DNA from: an uncultured Clostridia bacterium
GTDB lineage: Bacteria; Bacillota; Clostridia; Oscillospirales; Acutalibacteraceae
NCBI GenBank assembly: GCA_946633275.1
Contig: CAMPAT010000063.1
Location: 1-5,579, forward strand
Direction: 5' to 3'
DNA: 5,579 nucleotides
Shown here: positions 1-5,562 of the stretch, one piece after another
Layout of the letters: the number at the start of each line of letters is the position of its first letter
Numbering within the stretch: the stretch's first letter is position 1
Translations under genes and position numbers: made by a program
Notes under the pieces: model-generated
What the model saw: the letters and a program-made list of their open reading frames with translations, nothing else
What the model was told of the DNA's origin: nothing
The model's database searches: none

Positions 1-1146
1 TCCGCCGTCAGCAGAATAATCCTTCATCAGAATTTTAAGCAGAGTCGTTTTGCCGCAGCCGTTGTCTCCAAGCAGGAAAACTTTTTCTCCGCGCCTTATG
101 TTGAAGCCGACATTGTTAAATATCTCCTTGCCTGAAAACGATTTCGCAAGGTCGGTAACGCTGAGCACATCTTCGCCGCTGACCGCCTTGGGAGTAAAGT
201 CAAAACGGATTCGCTCAACCATTTTATCGGGAATAACAAGCTGCGCCTTAATACGTTCAATCTGCTTTTCCTTGCTCTCGGCAGTCTTGATATTCTTTTC
301 TCTGTTCCATTGGCGCTGCTGAGCGATTATACCCTCAATGCGCTCAATTTCTTTCATATCATTTTCGTATTTTTCTTCGATAGCCTTCTGCTCTGCCGCT
401 TTCTTGACGAGAAACTCTGAGTAGTTACCCTTATACGAACGGCACTTCCCATTTTCAATTTCTACGGTTTTCGTCGTGATTATATCGAGAAAATATCTAT
501 CGTGGCTGATGATTAAAACTGCTCCGCTAAAATCCTTCAAAAAGCCTTCAAGCCACTCAACAGCTTTAATATCAAGGTGGTTCGTAGGCTCGTCAAGGAG
601 CAAAAAGTCAGCCTTTGAAAGCAAGAGTTTTGCGAGAATAAGCTTTGAGCGCTGACCGCCGGAAAGCCTGGAGGTCGGCATATCAAAATCTTTTTCCTCA
701 AATCCGAGACCGAGAAGCGCAGAGCGGGTAAGACTCTTATATGTAAGTCCGCCGTCGAGGTTGAACTTGTTAGTCAAATAATCCTGGCGCTCGATATTTT
801 CACTCTGCGAGCCGATACCCTCGCGCAGCTTATAATTAACCTCTGCAAGCTCTGTTTCAATCTGAATAAGCTCATCAAAAACTGAGACAAGCTCGTTCCA
901 GACAGTACGGTTCTGTGAGCAGGTATGCTGCTCCATATAGCCGAGGCGCGCATTCTTGGAAATAAAACACGCTCCGCTGTCAGGCTCATAGTCGCCCTTG
1001 ATAATCTTAAAAAGAGAGGTCTTCCCGGCGCCGTTAACGCCGATAAGACCAACCTTCTCTTTATCCTTAATGTCAAAAGACACACCGTCAAACAGTGTGT
1101 TTTCACCAAAAGAAAGTGTTAAATTCTGAACATCAAGAACAGCCAT
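1..1146 (-). CDS. ABC-F family ATPase (YdiF-like), N-terminal 382 residues, C-terminus beyond window
   Basis: Soluble twin-cassette ATPase of the ABC-F family, whose members act on the ribosome (translation factors or antibiotic-resistance proteins) rather than as transporters. The reading frame is open from the ATG at 1146 to the left edge with no stop. The first nucleotide-binding domain shows Walker A GVNGAGKTS (residues 36-44), the signature LSGGQ (161-165), Walker B LLLDEPTNHLD (182-192) and the H-loop SHDRYFL (214-220). An arm insert rich in E/L lies around 90-150, and a charged helical inter-domain linker about 235-300. A second cassette begins near 327 with Walker A GDNGCGKTT (360-368). 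No transmembrane segment is visible. The start is supported by GGAG (1152-1155) five bases upstream. The text after the first cassette's Walker A (GYMEQHT, then VWNEL) resembles B. subtilis YdiF by memory. Roughly 250 C-terminal residues should lie outside. The substrate or resistance role cannot be told from this part. Confidence 0.95.
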   Translation of the reverse strand, partial: MAVLDVQNLTLSFGENTLFDGVSFDIKDKEKVGLIGVNGAGKTSLFKIIKGDYEPDSGACFISKNARLGYMEQHTCSQNRTVWNELVSVFDELIQIETELAEVNYKLREGIGSQSENIERQDYLTNKFNLDGGLTYKSLTRSALLGLGFEEKDFDMPTSRLSGGQRSKLILAKLLLSKADFLLLDEPTNHLDIKAVEWLEGFLKDFSGAVLIISHDRYFLDIITTKTVEIENGKCRSYKGNYSEFLVKKAAEQKAIEEKYENDMKEIERIEGIIAQQRQWNREKNIKTAESKEKQIERIKAQLVIPDKMVERIRFDFTPKAVSGEDVLSVTDLAKSFSGKEIFNNVGFNIRRGEKVFLLGDNGCGKTTLLKILMKDYSADGG

Positions 1147-1261
1147 AATTACTCCGTTTTTTAATTAAATTAATAATTTTACTTATTTTACTACAAAATT
1201 ACTTGAATGTGAAGTGCTTTTTTGATATTATTTACTTTAGAATTTTAAATAAGGTGATTTT
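1147..1261. other. Divergent intergenic region, ABC-F gene / manA
   Basis: This is an AT-rich, non-coding stretch of 115 bases between two divergent genes. It holds the manA promoter and both ribosome binding sites. I could not find a convincing -35/-10 pair pointing left toward the ABC-F gene: several TAAAAT-like words occur, but none has a -35 at proper spacing. No attenuator-type hairpin of the kind that controls resistance ABC-F genes is evident. Confidence 0.7.
1203..1231 (+). promoter_or_regulatory. Sigma-A type promoter for manA
   Basis: A -35 box TTGAAT (1203-1208) and a -10 box TATTAT (1226-1231) are separated by exactly 17 bases. They match the vegetative consensus at 4/6 and 5/6 positions. 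Transcription would start near 1238, giving a leader of about 24 bases that contains the AAGGTGA ribosome binding site (1251-1257), four bases before the ATG. Confidence 0.6.
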
Positions 1262-2215
1262 ATGGAAATACTAAAACTGAAGCCCGTTTTTAAGGACTAT
1301 ATCTGGGGCGGAAACAGACTCAGAGACGATTTTGGGTTTGATACAGGGCTTGAAAAAACTGCAGAGGGCTGGATGCTCTCCTGTCACCAGGCAGGAATGA
1401 ACACGGTAGACGGCGGAGAATACGACGGCGAAAGCTTAAACGATGTTATAAACAAAGTTGGTGAAGAGAAGCTTTGCGGCAAGAACTGTCTTCGTTTTCC
1501 ATACTTCCCCGTCCTGATTAAATTCATTGACGCGAGAGATAATCTCTCCGTCCAGGTTCACCCTGACGACGAGTACGCGCGCAGAGTTGAAAACGAATTC
1601 GGCAAGACGGAGATATGGTACGTTCTTGACGCGGCAGAAGGCGCAGAGCTGATTTACGGTTTTAAAAACAAAATCACAAGCGAAGAGTTCAGACAGTCGA
1701 TTAACGACGGCACGCTGCTCGAAAAGCTAAACAGCGTAAAAGTTAAAAAAGGCGACCTTTTCTTCATCGAGGCGGGCACGGTACACGCTATCGGAAAAGG
1801 CGCGCTTATTGCTGAAATCCAGCAGAATTCAAACTGTACTTACAGAGTATATGACTACGGAAGAGTCGGCGCTGACGGTAAGCCGAGAGAGCTCCATATT
1901 GACAAAGCTGTTGACGTTTCAAAAACAGAGCCGCCAAAATACGACATAAAGCCTATGGGCGAGCGCGAGGAGCACGGCGCTTACGCAAGCCAGCTGCTCA
2001 CAAAATGCGAGCTCTTTACCGTAAGCAAATACGATATTGAAAGCGAACTGACGCTCAGAACAAGCGACGACAGCTTTAATCACCTGCTCATTCTTGAAGG
2101 AAACGGCAGCGTTGACGGTAAGAGCGTTAAGAAGGGCGACTCGCTCTTTGTACCGGCAAATTACGGAGATTACAAAATCTGCGGCAAAATGGAAATAATT
2201 GTAACATCAATTTGA
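1262..2215 (+). CDS. manA: Mannose-6-phosphate isomerase, class I (short Firmicutes form)
   Basis: Cytoplasmic zinc enzyme interconverting mannose 6-phosphate and fructose 6-phosphate, linking mannose use (or GDP-mannose supply) to glycolysis. The 317 residues match the short Bacillus-type ManA of about 315. The family opening (PVFKDYIWGG, 8-17) is present. Metal ligands expected for the family are Q98 and H100 in NLSVQVHPDD, E117 in KTEIWY, and H175 in GTVHAIG. The active-site stretch YRVYDYGR (194-201) carries the conserved arginine R195 and is followed by the ELHIDKAVDV segment. The first two thirds form the catalytic cupin; residues about 240-317 are a second cupin ending in KKGDSLFVPA. 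The ATG at 1262 has AAGGTGA four bases upstream and its own promoter. No PTS or other sugar gene adjoins it, so the context gives no hint of an inducing sugar. Confidence 0.96.
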   Translation: MEILKLKPVFKDYIWGGNRLRDDFGFDTGLEKTAEGWMLSCHQAGMNTVDGGEYDGESLNDVINKVGEEKLCGKNCLRFPYFPVLIKFIDARDNLSVQVHPDDEYARRVENEFGKTEIWYVLDAAEGAELIYGFKNKITSEEFRQSINDGTLLEKLNSVKVKKGDLFFIEAGTVHAIGKGALIAEIQQNSNCTYRVYDYGRVGADGKPRELHIDKAVDVSKTEPPKYDIKPMGEREEHGAYASQLLTKCELFTVSKYDIESELTLRTSDDSFNHLLILEGNGSVDGKSVKKGDSLFVPANYGDYKICGKMEIIVTSI

Positions 2216-2226
2216 TGAATAAATAA

Positions 2227-2267
2227 CACTCCTTTGCACAATATAGTGTAAAAGGAGTGATTTTTTT
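2227..2267 (+). terminator. Hairpin plus T-run after manA; right arm contains the RBS of the next gene
   Basis: CACTCCTTT (2227-2235) pairs perfectly with AAAGGAGTG (2251-2259). After a small 1x2 internal loop, CAC (2237-2239) pairs with GTG (2246-2248) around the six-base loop AATATA (2240-2245). Seven Ts follow (2261-2267). The shape is that of an intrinsic terminator for manA. However, AAAGGAG in the right arm is also the best ribosome binding site for the downstream DUF378 gene, and the T-run runs into its TTG start. It could therefore be a terminator, an SD-masking hairpin, or both. Confidence 0.75.
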
Positions 2268-2472
2268 GAAAATATTAGGAAGAGTTGCGCTGGTACTCAA
2301 TATCATCGGCGGAATTAACTGGGGACTCATCGGACTTTTCAAGTTCGACCTTGTTGCGTGGATTTTCGGCGGACAGGACGCTGTGCTCTCAAGGATTATT
2401 TACACACTTGTAGGCATTGCGGCAATTTACTGCATCAGCTTTCTGTTCCGCGACAGAGCGCTCAACGACTAA
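2266..2472 (+). CDS. DUF378 family small membrane protein
   Basis: A 68-residue protein of unknown function recognised as DUF378 by its typical text: a short MK-L-R start, then INWGLIGLF (17-25), FDLVAWIFGG (27-36) and LSRIIYTLVG (41-50). Two hydrophobic segments, about residues 4-26 and 42-62, predict two membrane passes with a short charged tail (RDRALND). I chose TTG at 2266 because AAAGGAG (2251-2257) is eight bases upstream and family members usually begin this way. An in-frame GTG at 2257 overlaps that ribosome binding site and has none of its own. The gene lies 50 bases after manA on the same strand but is separated by a terminator-like hairpin, so cotranscription is uncertain. It ends convergently against sigE. 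Confidence 0.88.
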   Translation: MKILGRVALVLNIIGGINWGLIGLFKFDLVAWIFGGQDAVLSRIIYTLVGIAAIYCISFLFRDRALND

Positions 2473-2494
2473 GACGGCAAGAGCCGTCTTTTTT
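2471..2494 (+). terminator. Intrinsic terminator of the DUF378 gene
   Basis: AAGACGGC (2471-2478) and GCCGTCTT (2483-2490) form a perfect 8-bp stem around AAGA, with six Ts at 2489-2494. The left arm uses the last two bases of the TAA stop codon. Read from the minus strand the same stem is followed by AGTCG, not a T-run, so it should serve the rightward gene much better than the converging sigE. Confidence 0.9.
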
Positions 2495-2496
2495 GT

Positions 2497-3189
2497 TTAC
2501 AATTTCTTTTCCATCTCCGTTTTTATTTTTGTGAGAATTCGTTTTTCAAGACGGGAGATGTAGGACTGGGATATCCCCATTTTATCCGCAAGCTGTTTTT
2601 GCGTCTGCACTCGCCTTCCGTCAAGACCGAAGCGCTCGTACATAATATCCTTCTCCTTCGGGTCAAGGTGAGAAACAATATAGCGCAGGAGGCGCTTTTC
2701 ATCCTCGTACTCAATCTCTTCGCTGATTTCATCAGGTTCGCTTCCGAGTACATCGCGCAGGGTCAGCTCATTACCGTCCCAATCTATTGACAGCGGCTCG
2801 TCAAACGACATCTCCGCTTTTGAATTAGACGATTTACGCAGGTACATAAGTATTTCATTCTCAATGCAGCGCGAGGCGTATGTGGCGAGCTTAATATTCT
2901 TATTAGGGTCAAAGGTTTTAACGGCTTTCATAAGTCCGATTGTACCGATTGACACCAGGTCCTCTGTGCCTGCAGTCGGACTGTCATACTTCTTCGCAAT
3001 ATACACAACGAGCCGCAGGTTATGCGTAATAAGAAGGTCGCGATTTGAATTGTCGCCGCGCCTGAGCTGTTCTATAATCGTTTCTTCTTCCTCTCGCGTG
3101 AGCGGCTCGGGGAGCGTTTCAGGTCCGTTTATGTAATAGCAATAGCGCTTATAAAAAATTAGATTAATAAGAAAATTCAGCAATTTCAT
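2497..3189 (-). CDS. sigE: RNA polymerase sporulation sigma factor SigE (pro-sigma-E)
   Basis: Early mother-cell sigma factor of endospore formation, made as an inactive membrane-bound precursor and processed by SpoIIGA. It has 230 residues. Sigma region 2 spans about 49-120, with NLRLVVYIAKKY (57-68), EDLVSIGTIGLMKAV (76-90) and IKLATYASRCIENEILMYLR (99-118). The SigE hallmark FDEPLSIDWDGNEL lies at 129-142. Region 4 (about 168-227) contains the helix-turn-helix KQLADKMGISQSYISRLEKR (198-217). The N-terminal pro-sequence is hydrophobic and basic (MKLLNFLINLIFYKRYC) and leads to YYINGPE, equivalent to the B. subtilis YYIGGSE processing site. I chose the ATG at 3189: GAGGTG (3194-3199) sits four bases upstream and overlaps the spoIIGA stop codon. 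The in-frame ATG at 3201 would place that site inside the gene. It follows spoIIGA by 8 bases and is surely cotranscribed with it. Confidence 0.97.
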   Translation of the reverse strand: MKLLNFLINLIFYKRYCYYINGPETLPEPLTREEEETIIEQLRRGDNSNRDLLITHNLRLVVYIAKKYDSPTAGTEDLVSIGTIGLMKAVKTFDPNKNIKLATYASRCIENEILMYLRKSSNSKAEMSFDEPLSIDWDGNELTLRDVLGSEPDEISEEIEYEDEKRLLRYIVSHLDPKEKDIMYERFGLDGRRVQTQKQLADKMGISQSYISRLEKRILTKIKTEMEKKL

Positions 3190-3193
3190 TTTA

Positions 3194-3199
3194 CACCTC
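3194..3199 (-). promoter_or_regulatory. sigE ribosome binding site overlapping the spoIIGA stop
   Basis: GAGGTG, read on the minus strand, shares bases with the spoIIGA TGA stop (3198-3200) and lies four bases before the sigE ATG at 3189. This tight join suggests that translation of sigE is coupled to that of its protease, and it decides between the two possible sigE ATGs. Confidence 0.7.
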
Positions 3200-3998
3200 A
3201 TACAGATAATATTTCAGGATTGATAACAGCGGAAAAGTCGTCGCTTTTCATATCGTCAGACAGGGCGATATAGACGTTTTCAATCTCCTCATTTCCTCTT
3301 GACGTTTTTACTGAAACTCTGTCCGGTTTAAAGGAGAGCATAAACGAATTTCCGCTAACGGTTGAAGCAGGAATAAGACGCGTGCTCTTCCCGTCTGATA
3401 CGCCATTTAAGAGCGCCCTGTCGGCGATTATAACAGGATAGTCGGAAAACGGCTCCCGAAGCTTGTTCCCTGTATCTGACAGCGCGCTGAGAGTAACTGA
3501 CTTGCCGTCATTTTCGACGGTGATATCGAGCACTTCTCCGCTCGCAAGTCTTCGGTTATAAATCCTTATTACGAGCGACGATACTATGTAAGCAAAAAAT
3601 GCGCTCAAAAGCAGCCCGCGTGCGCTGATATCGAGATAAACAGTACCCCGCGCAAGCTGGATATACGGCGTTTTAAGCAGAAGAGAAAGTCCGTAAATAA
3701 CTCCGAGAAAAAGAAAGTTCATAACGTAAAAAACGATGTATGTTTTAAAGAAAGACGATACGCCCGTAAAGCGAAAAGCGACGAGCACGATAACCGCCGA
3801 GGCGATTACCTTCGATACAGTACTGAAAAGTTCGGAAACGTCCGCAATTATTATCAGCGAATATGCGCCGCCGAGCGCAGACGAAATTATGAAACGAAGA
3901 GTGTTTCTTCCTTTTTTAGTAAACCTTGCGGTAGCAAGAAGCAGCAAAAATGTAATAAAGAAGTTTATAACATACAGCACATCTACATAAATAACAAT
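3198..3998 (-). CDS. spoIIGA: Sigma-E processing peptidase SpoIIGA, probable AUU start
   Basis: Membrane-embedded aspartic protease that cleaves the pro-sequence from sigma-E at the sporulation septum. With the start used here it has 266 residues, shorter than the 309 of B. subtilis. The N-terminal half holds about five membrane helices (roughly 5-23, 34-53, 61-78, 84-108, 127-145), opening with IYVDVLYVINFF as in B. subtilis (IYLDVIWLLNF). The C-terminal half is the soluble protease domain: SDTGN (174-178) carries the probable catalytic aspartate D175 (LIDSGN in B. subtilis). It is followed by RLIP (207-210), FKPDRV (223-228) and the closing INPEILS, which also match. The frame stays open upstream to 4265, but that part overlaps rlmL out of frame and is not SpoIIGA-like. 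No in-frame ATG, GTG or TTG lies at a usable distance from the G-run at 4005-4010. ATT at 3998 is six bases after it and aligns with Met1 of the B. subtilis protein. Confidence 0.9.
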   Translation of the reverse strand: MVIYVDVLYVINFFITFLLLLATARFTKKGRNTLRFIISSALGGAYSLIIIADVSELFSTVSKVIASAVIVLVAFRFTGVSSFFKTYIVFYVMNFLFLGVIYGLSLLLKTPYIQLARGTVYLDISARGLLLSAFFAYIVSSLVIRIYNRRLASGEVLDITVENDGKSVTLSALSDTGNKLREPFSDYPVIIADRALLNGVSDGKSTRLIPASTVSGNSFMLSFKPDRVSVKTSRGNEEIENVYIALSDDMKSDDFSAVINPEILSV

Positions 3999-4039
3999 AA
4001 AAATCCCCCCTGCAATCTTATTATAGATTGCAGAGAGGG
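3999..4039 (-). terminator. Terminator of rlmL, nested with the spoIIGA promoter and RBS
   Basis: On the minus strand, bases 4038 down to 4025 pair with 4018 down to 4005 as a 14-bp stem (12 Watson-Crick pairs, two G-U) around the loop ATAATA (4024-4019). An A and five Ts (4003-3999) follow. It ends 24 bases after the rlmL stop codon, so rlmL transcripts should terminate here. The G-run forming the base of the right arm (4005-4010) is also the likely Shine-Dalgarno sequence of spoIIGA. Confidence 0.8.
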
Positions 4040-4052
4040 TAAATTTTGTCAA
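4020..4052 (-). promoter_or_regulatory. Putative Spo0A-dependent spoIIG promoter with long spacer
   Basis: On the minus strand, TTGACA (4052-4047) and TATAAT (4025-4020) are both perfect sigma-A hexamers but are separated by 21 bases instead of about 17. The B. subtilis spoIIG promoter is known for the same oddity (22 bases) and needs phosphorylated Spo0A to work. Transcription would begin near 4013-4011, giving a leader of only about 13-15 bases with the G-run SD. The -35 box lies 10 bases after the rlmL stop codon. Confidence 0.75.
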
Positions 4053-4053
4053 A
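4045..4053 (+). promoter_or_regulatory. Spo0A box
   Basis: TTTGTCAAA on the plus strand fits the Spo0A box consensus TTTGTCRAA at all nine positions and overlaps the -35 hexamer of the spoIIGA promoter. In B. subtilis spoIIG a Spo0A site likewise overlaps the -35 region. I found only a weak candidate (TGTCAG, minus strand, 4089-4084) for a second upstream site. Confidence 0.65.
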
Positions 4054-4062
4054 AAGCTGACC

Positions 4063-5178
4063 TTATTTAAAATACATATAATACTGACATTTAATTGTAC
4101 CGTTATAAAGCTTACGGCGTTTATCGGCTTTTCTGCCGAAAGCTTTTTCAAACTCCTCGTCCGGCGAAATAATACCGTATGACCAGCCGTATTTGCTGAC
4201 GAAGCGCTCGCCCATCGTACGATAAATAGCCTTTGCCGCCTTGAAATCGAGCATTCTTTCACCATACGGAGGATTAGTAACGAGTGTGCCCTTTTCAGTA
4301 GTAGGTAAGAAATCCTTTACGTCGCGCACGTCGGCTGTTATGAATTTTGATACGTTTGCATTCTTAGCATTTCTGACAGTCAGCTCAACAGCATTTTTAT
4401 CAACATCGCCGCCAAACGCCTGAAAATCAGTATCAGTCTTAATAATATCGTGGCTGCGTTCGCGTTCGCTCATCCAGACGCTCTCAGGAATAAGACCCCA
4501 GCGGTCAACCTCAAAATTTCTGTTAATACCAGGGGCAATATTGTTTGCGAGCAGAGCGCCTTCAACGAGAATTGTGCCGCTTCCGCAGCAGGGGTCATAG
4601 AGGGTATGGTAATGTCTCAGTCTGCTGAGCTGGCACATAGCGGCAGCAAGCGTTTCGCGTATAGGTGCGTCGTTTCCCTGCGGACGATAGCCGCGCTTAT
4701 GAAGCGCCGCGCCGCTCGTATCGAGCATAACGGTCACCTCGTCCTTCATAATGGAAAACTGAATCTGATGAACGGGTCCCGTTTCCTCAAACCATGAAAT
4801 CCCGTAATCTTCCGAGAGCGAGTCAACGACAGCCTTCTTAATAATCTTCTGGCAGTCGGGTACAGAATGAAGCTGAGAATTAATCGAAAATCCTTTAACG
4901 GGAAAGGTATCGCGAGAGCCTATAAAGTCCGACCACGGCAGCGCCTTAACCTGAACGAAGAGTTCCTCGAATGACGTCGCATAAAATCTATCGAGAACAA
5001 TAAGTATTCTTTCACTAAAACGAGAACAGATATTTGCGCGCGCGAGGATACTGTCGTCGCCTTCAAAAAAGACGCGTGCGTTCTCGGCGCTGACATTTTC
5101 GGCGCCCATCTGTCTGAGTTCATCTGCAACAAGACCCTCTACTCCGAGGAGACAGGGTGCGGTCATTTTGTAATTCAT
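4063..5178 (-). CDS. ypsC: THUMP-domain class I SAM-dependent RNA methyltransferase (RlmL/YpsC type)
   Basis: Cytoplasmic enzyme predicted to transfer a methyl group from S-adenosylmethionine to N2 of a guanine in 23S rRNA, as E. coli RlmL does at G2445. It has 371 residues, close to B. subtilis YpsC, and corresponds only to the RlmL half of the long E. coli RlmKL fusion. The N-terminal part (about 1-60, opening MNYKMTAPCLLGVEGLVADE) precedes an RNA-binding THUMP region about 60-155. LDTSGAALHKRGYR (152-165) joins it to the Rossmann methyltransferase domain. There YDPCCGSGT (194-202) is the SAM-binding motif I, GGDVD (256-260) the acidic motif II, and TNPPYGER (301-308) the catalytic NPPY motif of N2-guanine enzymes. 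The ending LYNGTIKCQYYMYFK is typical of YpsC. AGGTGG (5183-5188) lies four bases before the ATG. A hairpin separates it from the upstream septum gene, so it may depend on readthrough. Confidence 0.93.
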   Translation of the reverse strand: MNYKMTAPCLLGVEGLVADELRQMGAENVSAENARVFFEGDDSILARANICSRFSERILIVLDRFYATSFEELFVQVKALPWSDFIGSRDTFPVKGFSINSQLHSVPDCQKIIKKAVVDSLSEDYGISWFEETGPVHQIQFSIMKDEVTVMLDTSGAALHKRGYRPQGNDAPIRETLAAAMCQLSRLRHYHTLYDPCCGSGTILVEGALLANNIAPGINRNFEVDRWGLIPESVWMSERERSHDIIKTDTDFQAFGGDVDKNAVELTVRNAKNANVSKFITADVRDVKDFLPTTEKGTLVTNPPYGERMLDFKAAKAIYRTMGERFVSKYGWSYGIISPDEEFEKAFGRKADKRRKLYNGTIKCQYYMYFK

Positions 5179-5188
5179 AGTGCCACCT

Positions 5189-5216
5189 AAAACTAAAGGG
5201 CGGTTAATACCGCCCT
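5189..5216 (-). terminator. Hairpin, probable weak terminator after the septum gene
   Basis: AGGGCGGT and ACCGCCCT form a perfect 8-bp stem (5197-5204 with 5209-5216) around a four-base loop. On the minus strand it is followed by TTTAGTTTT, an interrupted T-run (part of which, 5197, is in the stem). It begins five bases after the stop of the DivIC/FtsB-like gene. The ribosome binding site of the methyltransferase gene follows directly, so partial termination with readthrough is plausible. Confidence 0.65.
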
Positions 5217-5221
5217 CAATA

Positions 5222-5521
5222 CTAATCTGAAATATCGTAAAAGACTACTTCACCGTCTTTAACATATCCTTTTTCCCGAGCTTTCTGCTCGATATAATCG
5301 TCCTTGTTGTCGGAGTTCAGAATAGCTTTAACTTTTTCATTTTCTTCAAGCTGCTGTTCATACTGCTGATCATACTGAACAGCCTGAGCCTGAAGTCTGC
5401 TGATGTCGGCGTGGTTCTTAATAAGCGAGAAGGAACATAAAACAATTACTACAGCCAAAACGACCATAAGAATTATCTTTCCCCACGATTTTGAAGCCAA
5501 CTGCTCTTTAATCCTATCCAC
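5222..5521 (-). CDS. Septum formation initiator family protein (DivIC/FtsB-like)
   Basis: Small bitopic division protein of 99 residues. A basic cytoplasmic N-terminus (MDRIKEQLASKSWGK) leads into one membrane helix (about 16-34, ILMVVLAVVIVLCSFSL). An extracytoplasmic coiled coil rich in Q, E and L follows (about 38-70), then the family's closing block DDYIEQKAREKGYVKDGEVVF (first residue D74). Family members (DivIC in Bacillus, FtsB in E. coli) pair with FtsL and FtsQ/DivIB in the divisome, regulating septal peptidoglycan synthesis. The start is GTG at 5521: AGGAGG (5529-5534) is seven bases upstream. An in-frame ATG at 5560 would put this strong site inside the gene. DivIC cannot be told from other members of the family on this sequence alone. 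Confidence 0.9.
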   Translation of the reverse strand: MDRIKEQLASKSWGKIILMVVLAVVIVLCSFSLIKNHADISRLQAQAVQYDQQYEQQLEENEKVKAILNSDNKDDYIEQKAREKGYVKDGEVVFYDISD

Positions 5522-5562
5522 GTCAACACCTCCTAACAACATATAGTATAGACAACACACAT

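Noticed and set aside
774..1109. 111-codon open frame antisense-strand shadow in the ABC-F gene
   Set aside because: It lies in another frame of the same strand as a gene with all ABC motifs, and its translation resembles nothing.
2235..2247. Sporulation sigma (E/K type) -10 box in the loop before DUF378 (CACAATATA, close to CATANNNTA)
   Set aside because: One key base differs and no matching -35 is seen; too weak to annotate as a promoter.
2257..2259. GTG start for the DUF378 gene
   Set aside because: It overlaps the AAAGGAG site and has no SD of its own; TTG at 2266 gives proper spacing and the family's usual N-terminus.
2864..3136. 90-codon plus-strand open frame inside sigE
   Set aside because: It is an antisense shadow of a highly conserved sigma factor.
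4050..4052. In-frame TTG as a spoIIGA start, with AAGG eight bases upstream
   Set aside because: The TTG is part of the TTGACA -35 box, so it would be absent from the sporulation transcript, and it adds residues not seen in B. subtilis SpoIIGA.
4084..4089. Second Spo0A box (TGTCAG, minus strand)
   Set aside because: It matches only the core of the consensus and lies within the rlmL coding sequence; chance is likely.
3999..4265. N-terminal extension of the spoIIGA reading frame to the ATG at 4265
   Set aside because: It overlaps the rlmL coding sequence out of frame, has no SpoIIGA-like residues, and lies upstream of the promoter and terminator.
4450..4797. 115-codon plus-strand open frame inside rlmL
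   Set aside because: It is opposite a well-conserved methyltransferase gene, with no ribosome binding site or recognisable product.
5522..5560. ATG at 5560 as start of the septum gene
   Set aside because: The strong AGGAGG at 5529-5534 would then be inside the gene; GTG at 5521 is seven bases after it and gives a normal family N-terminus.
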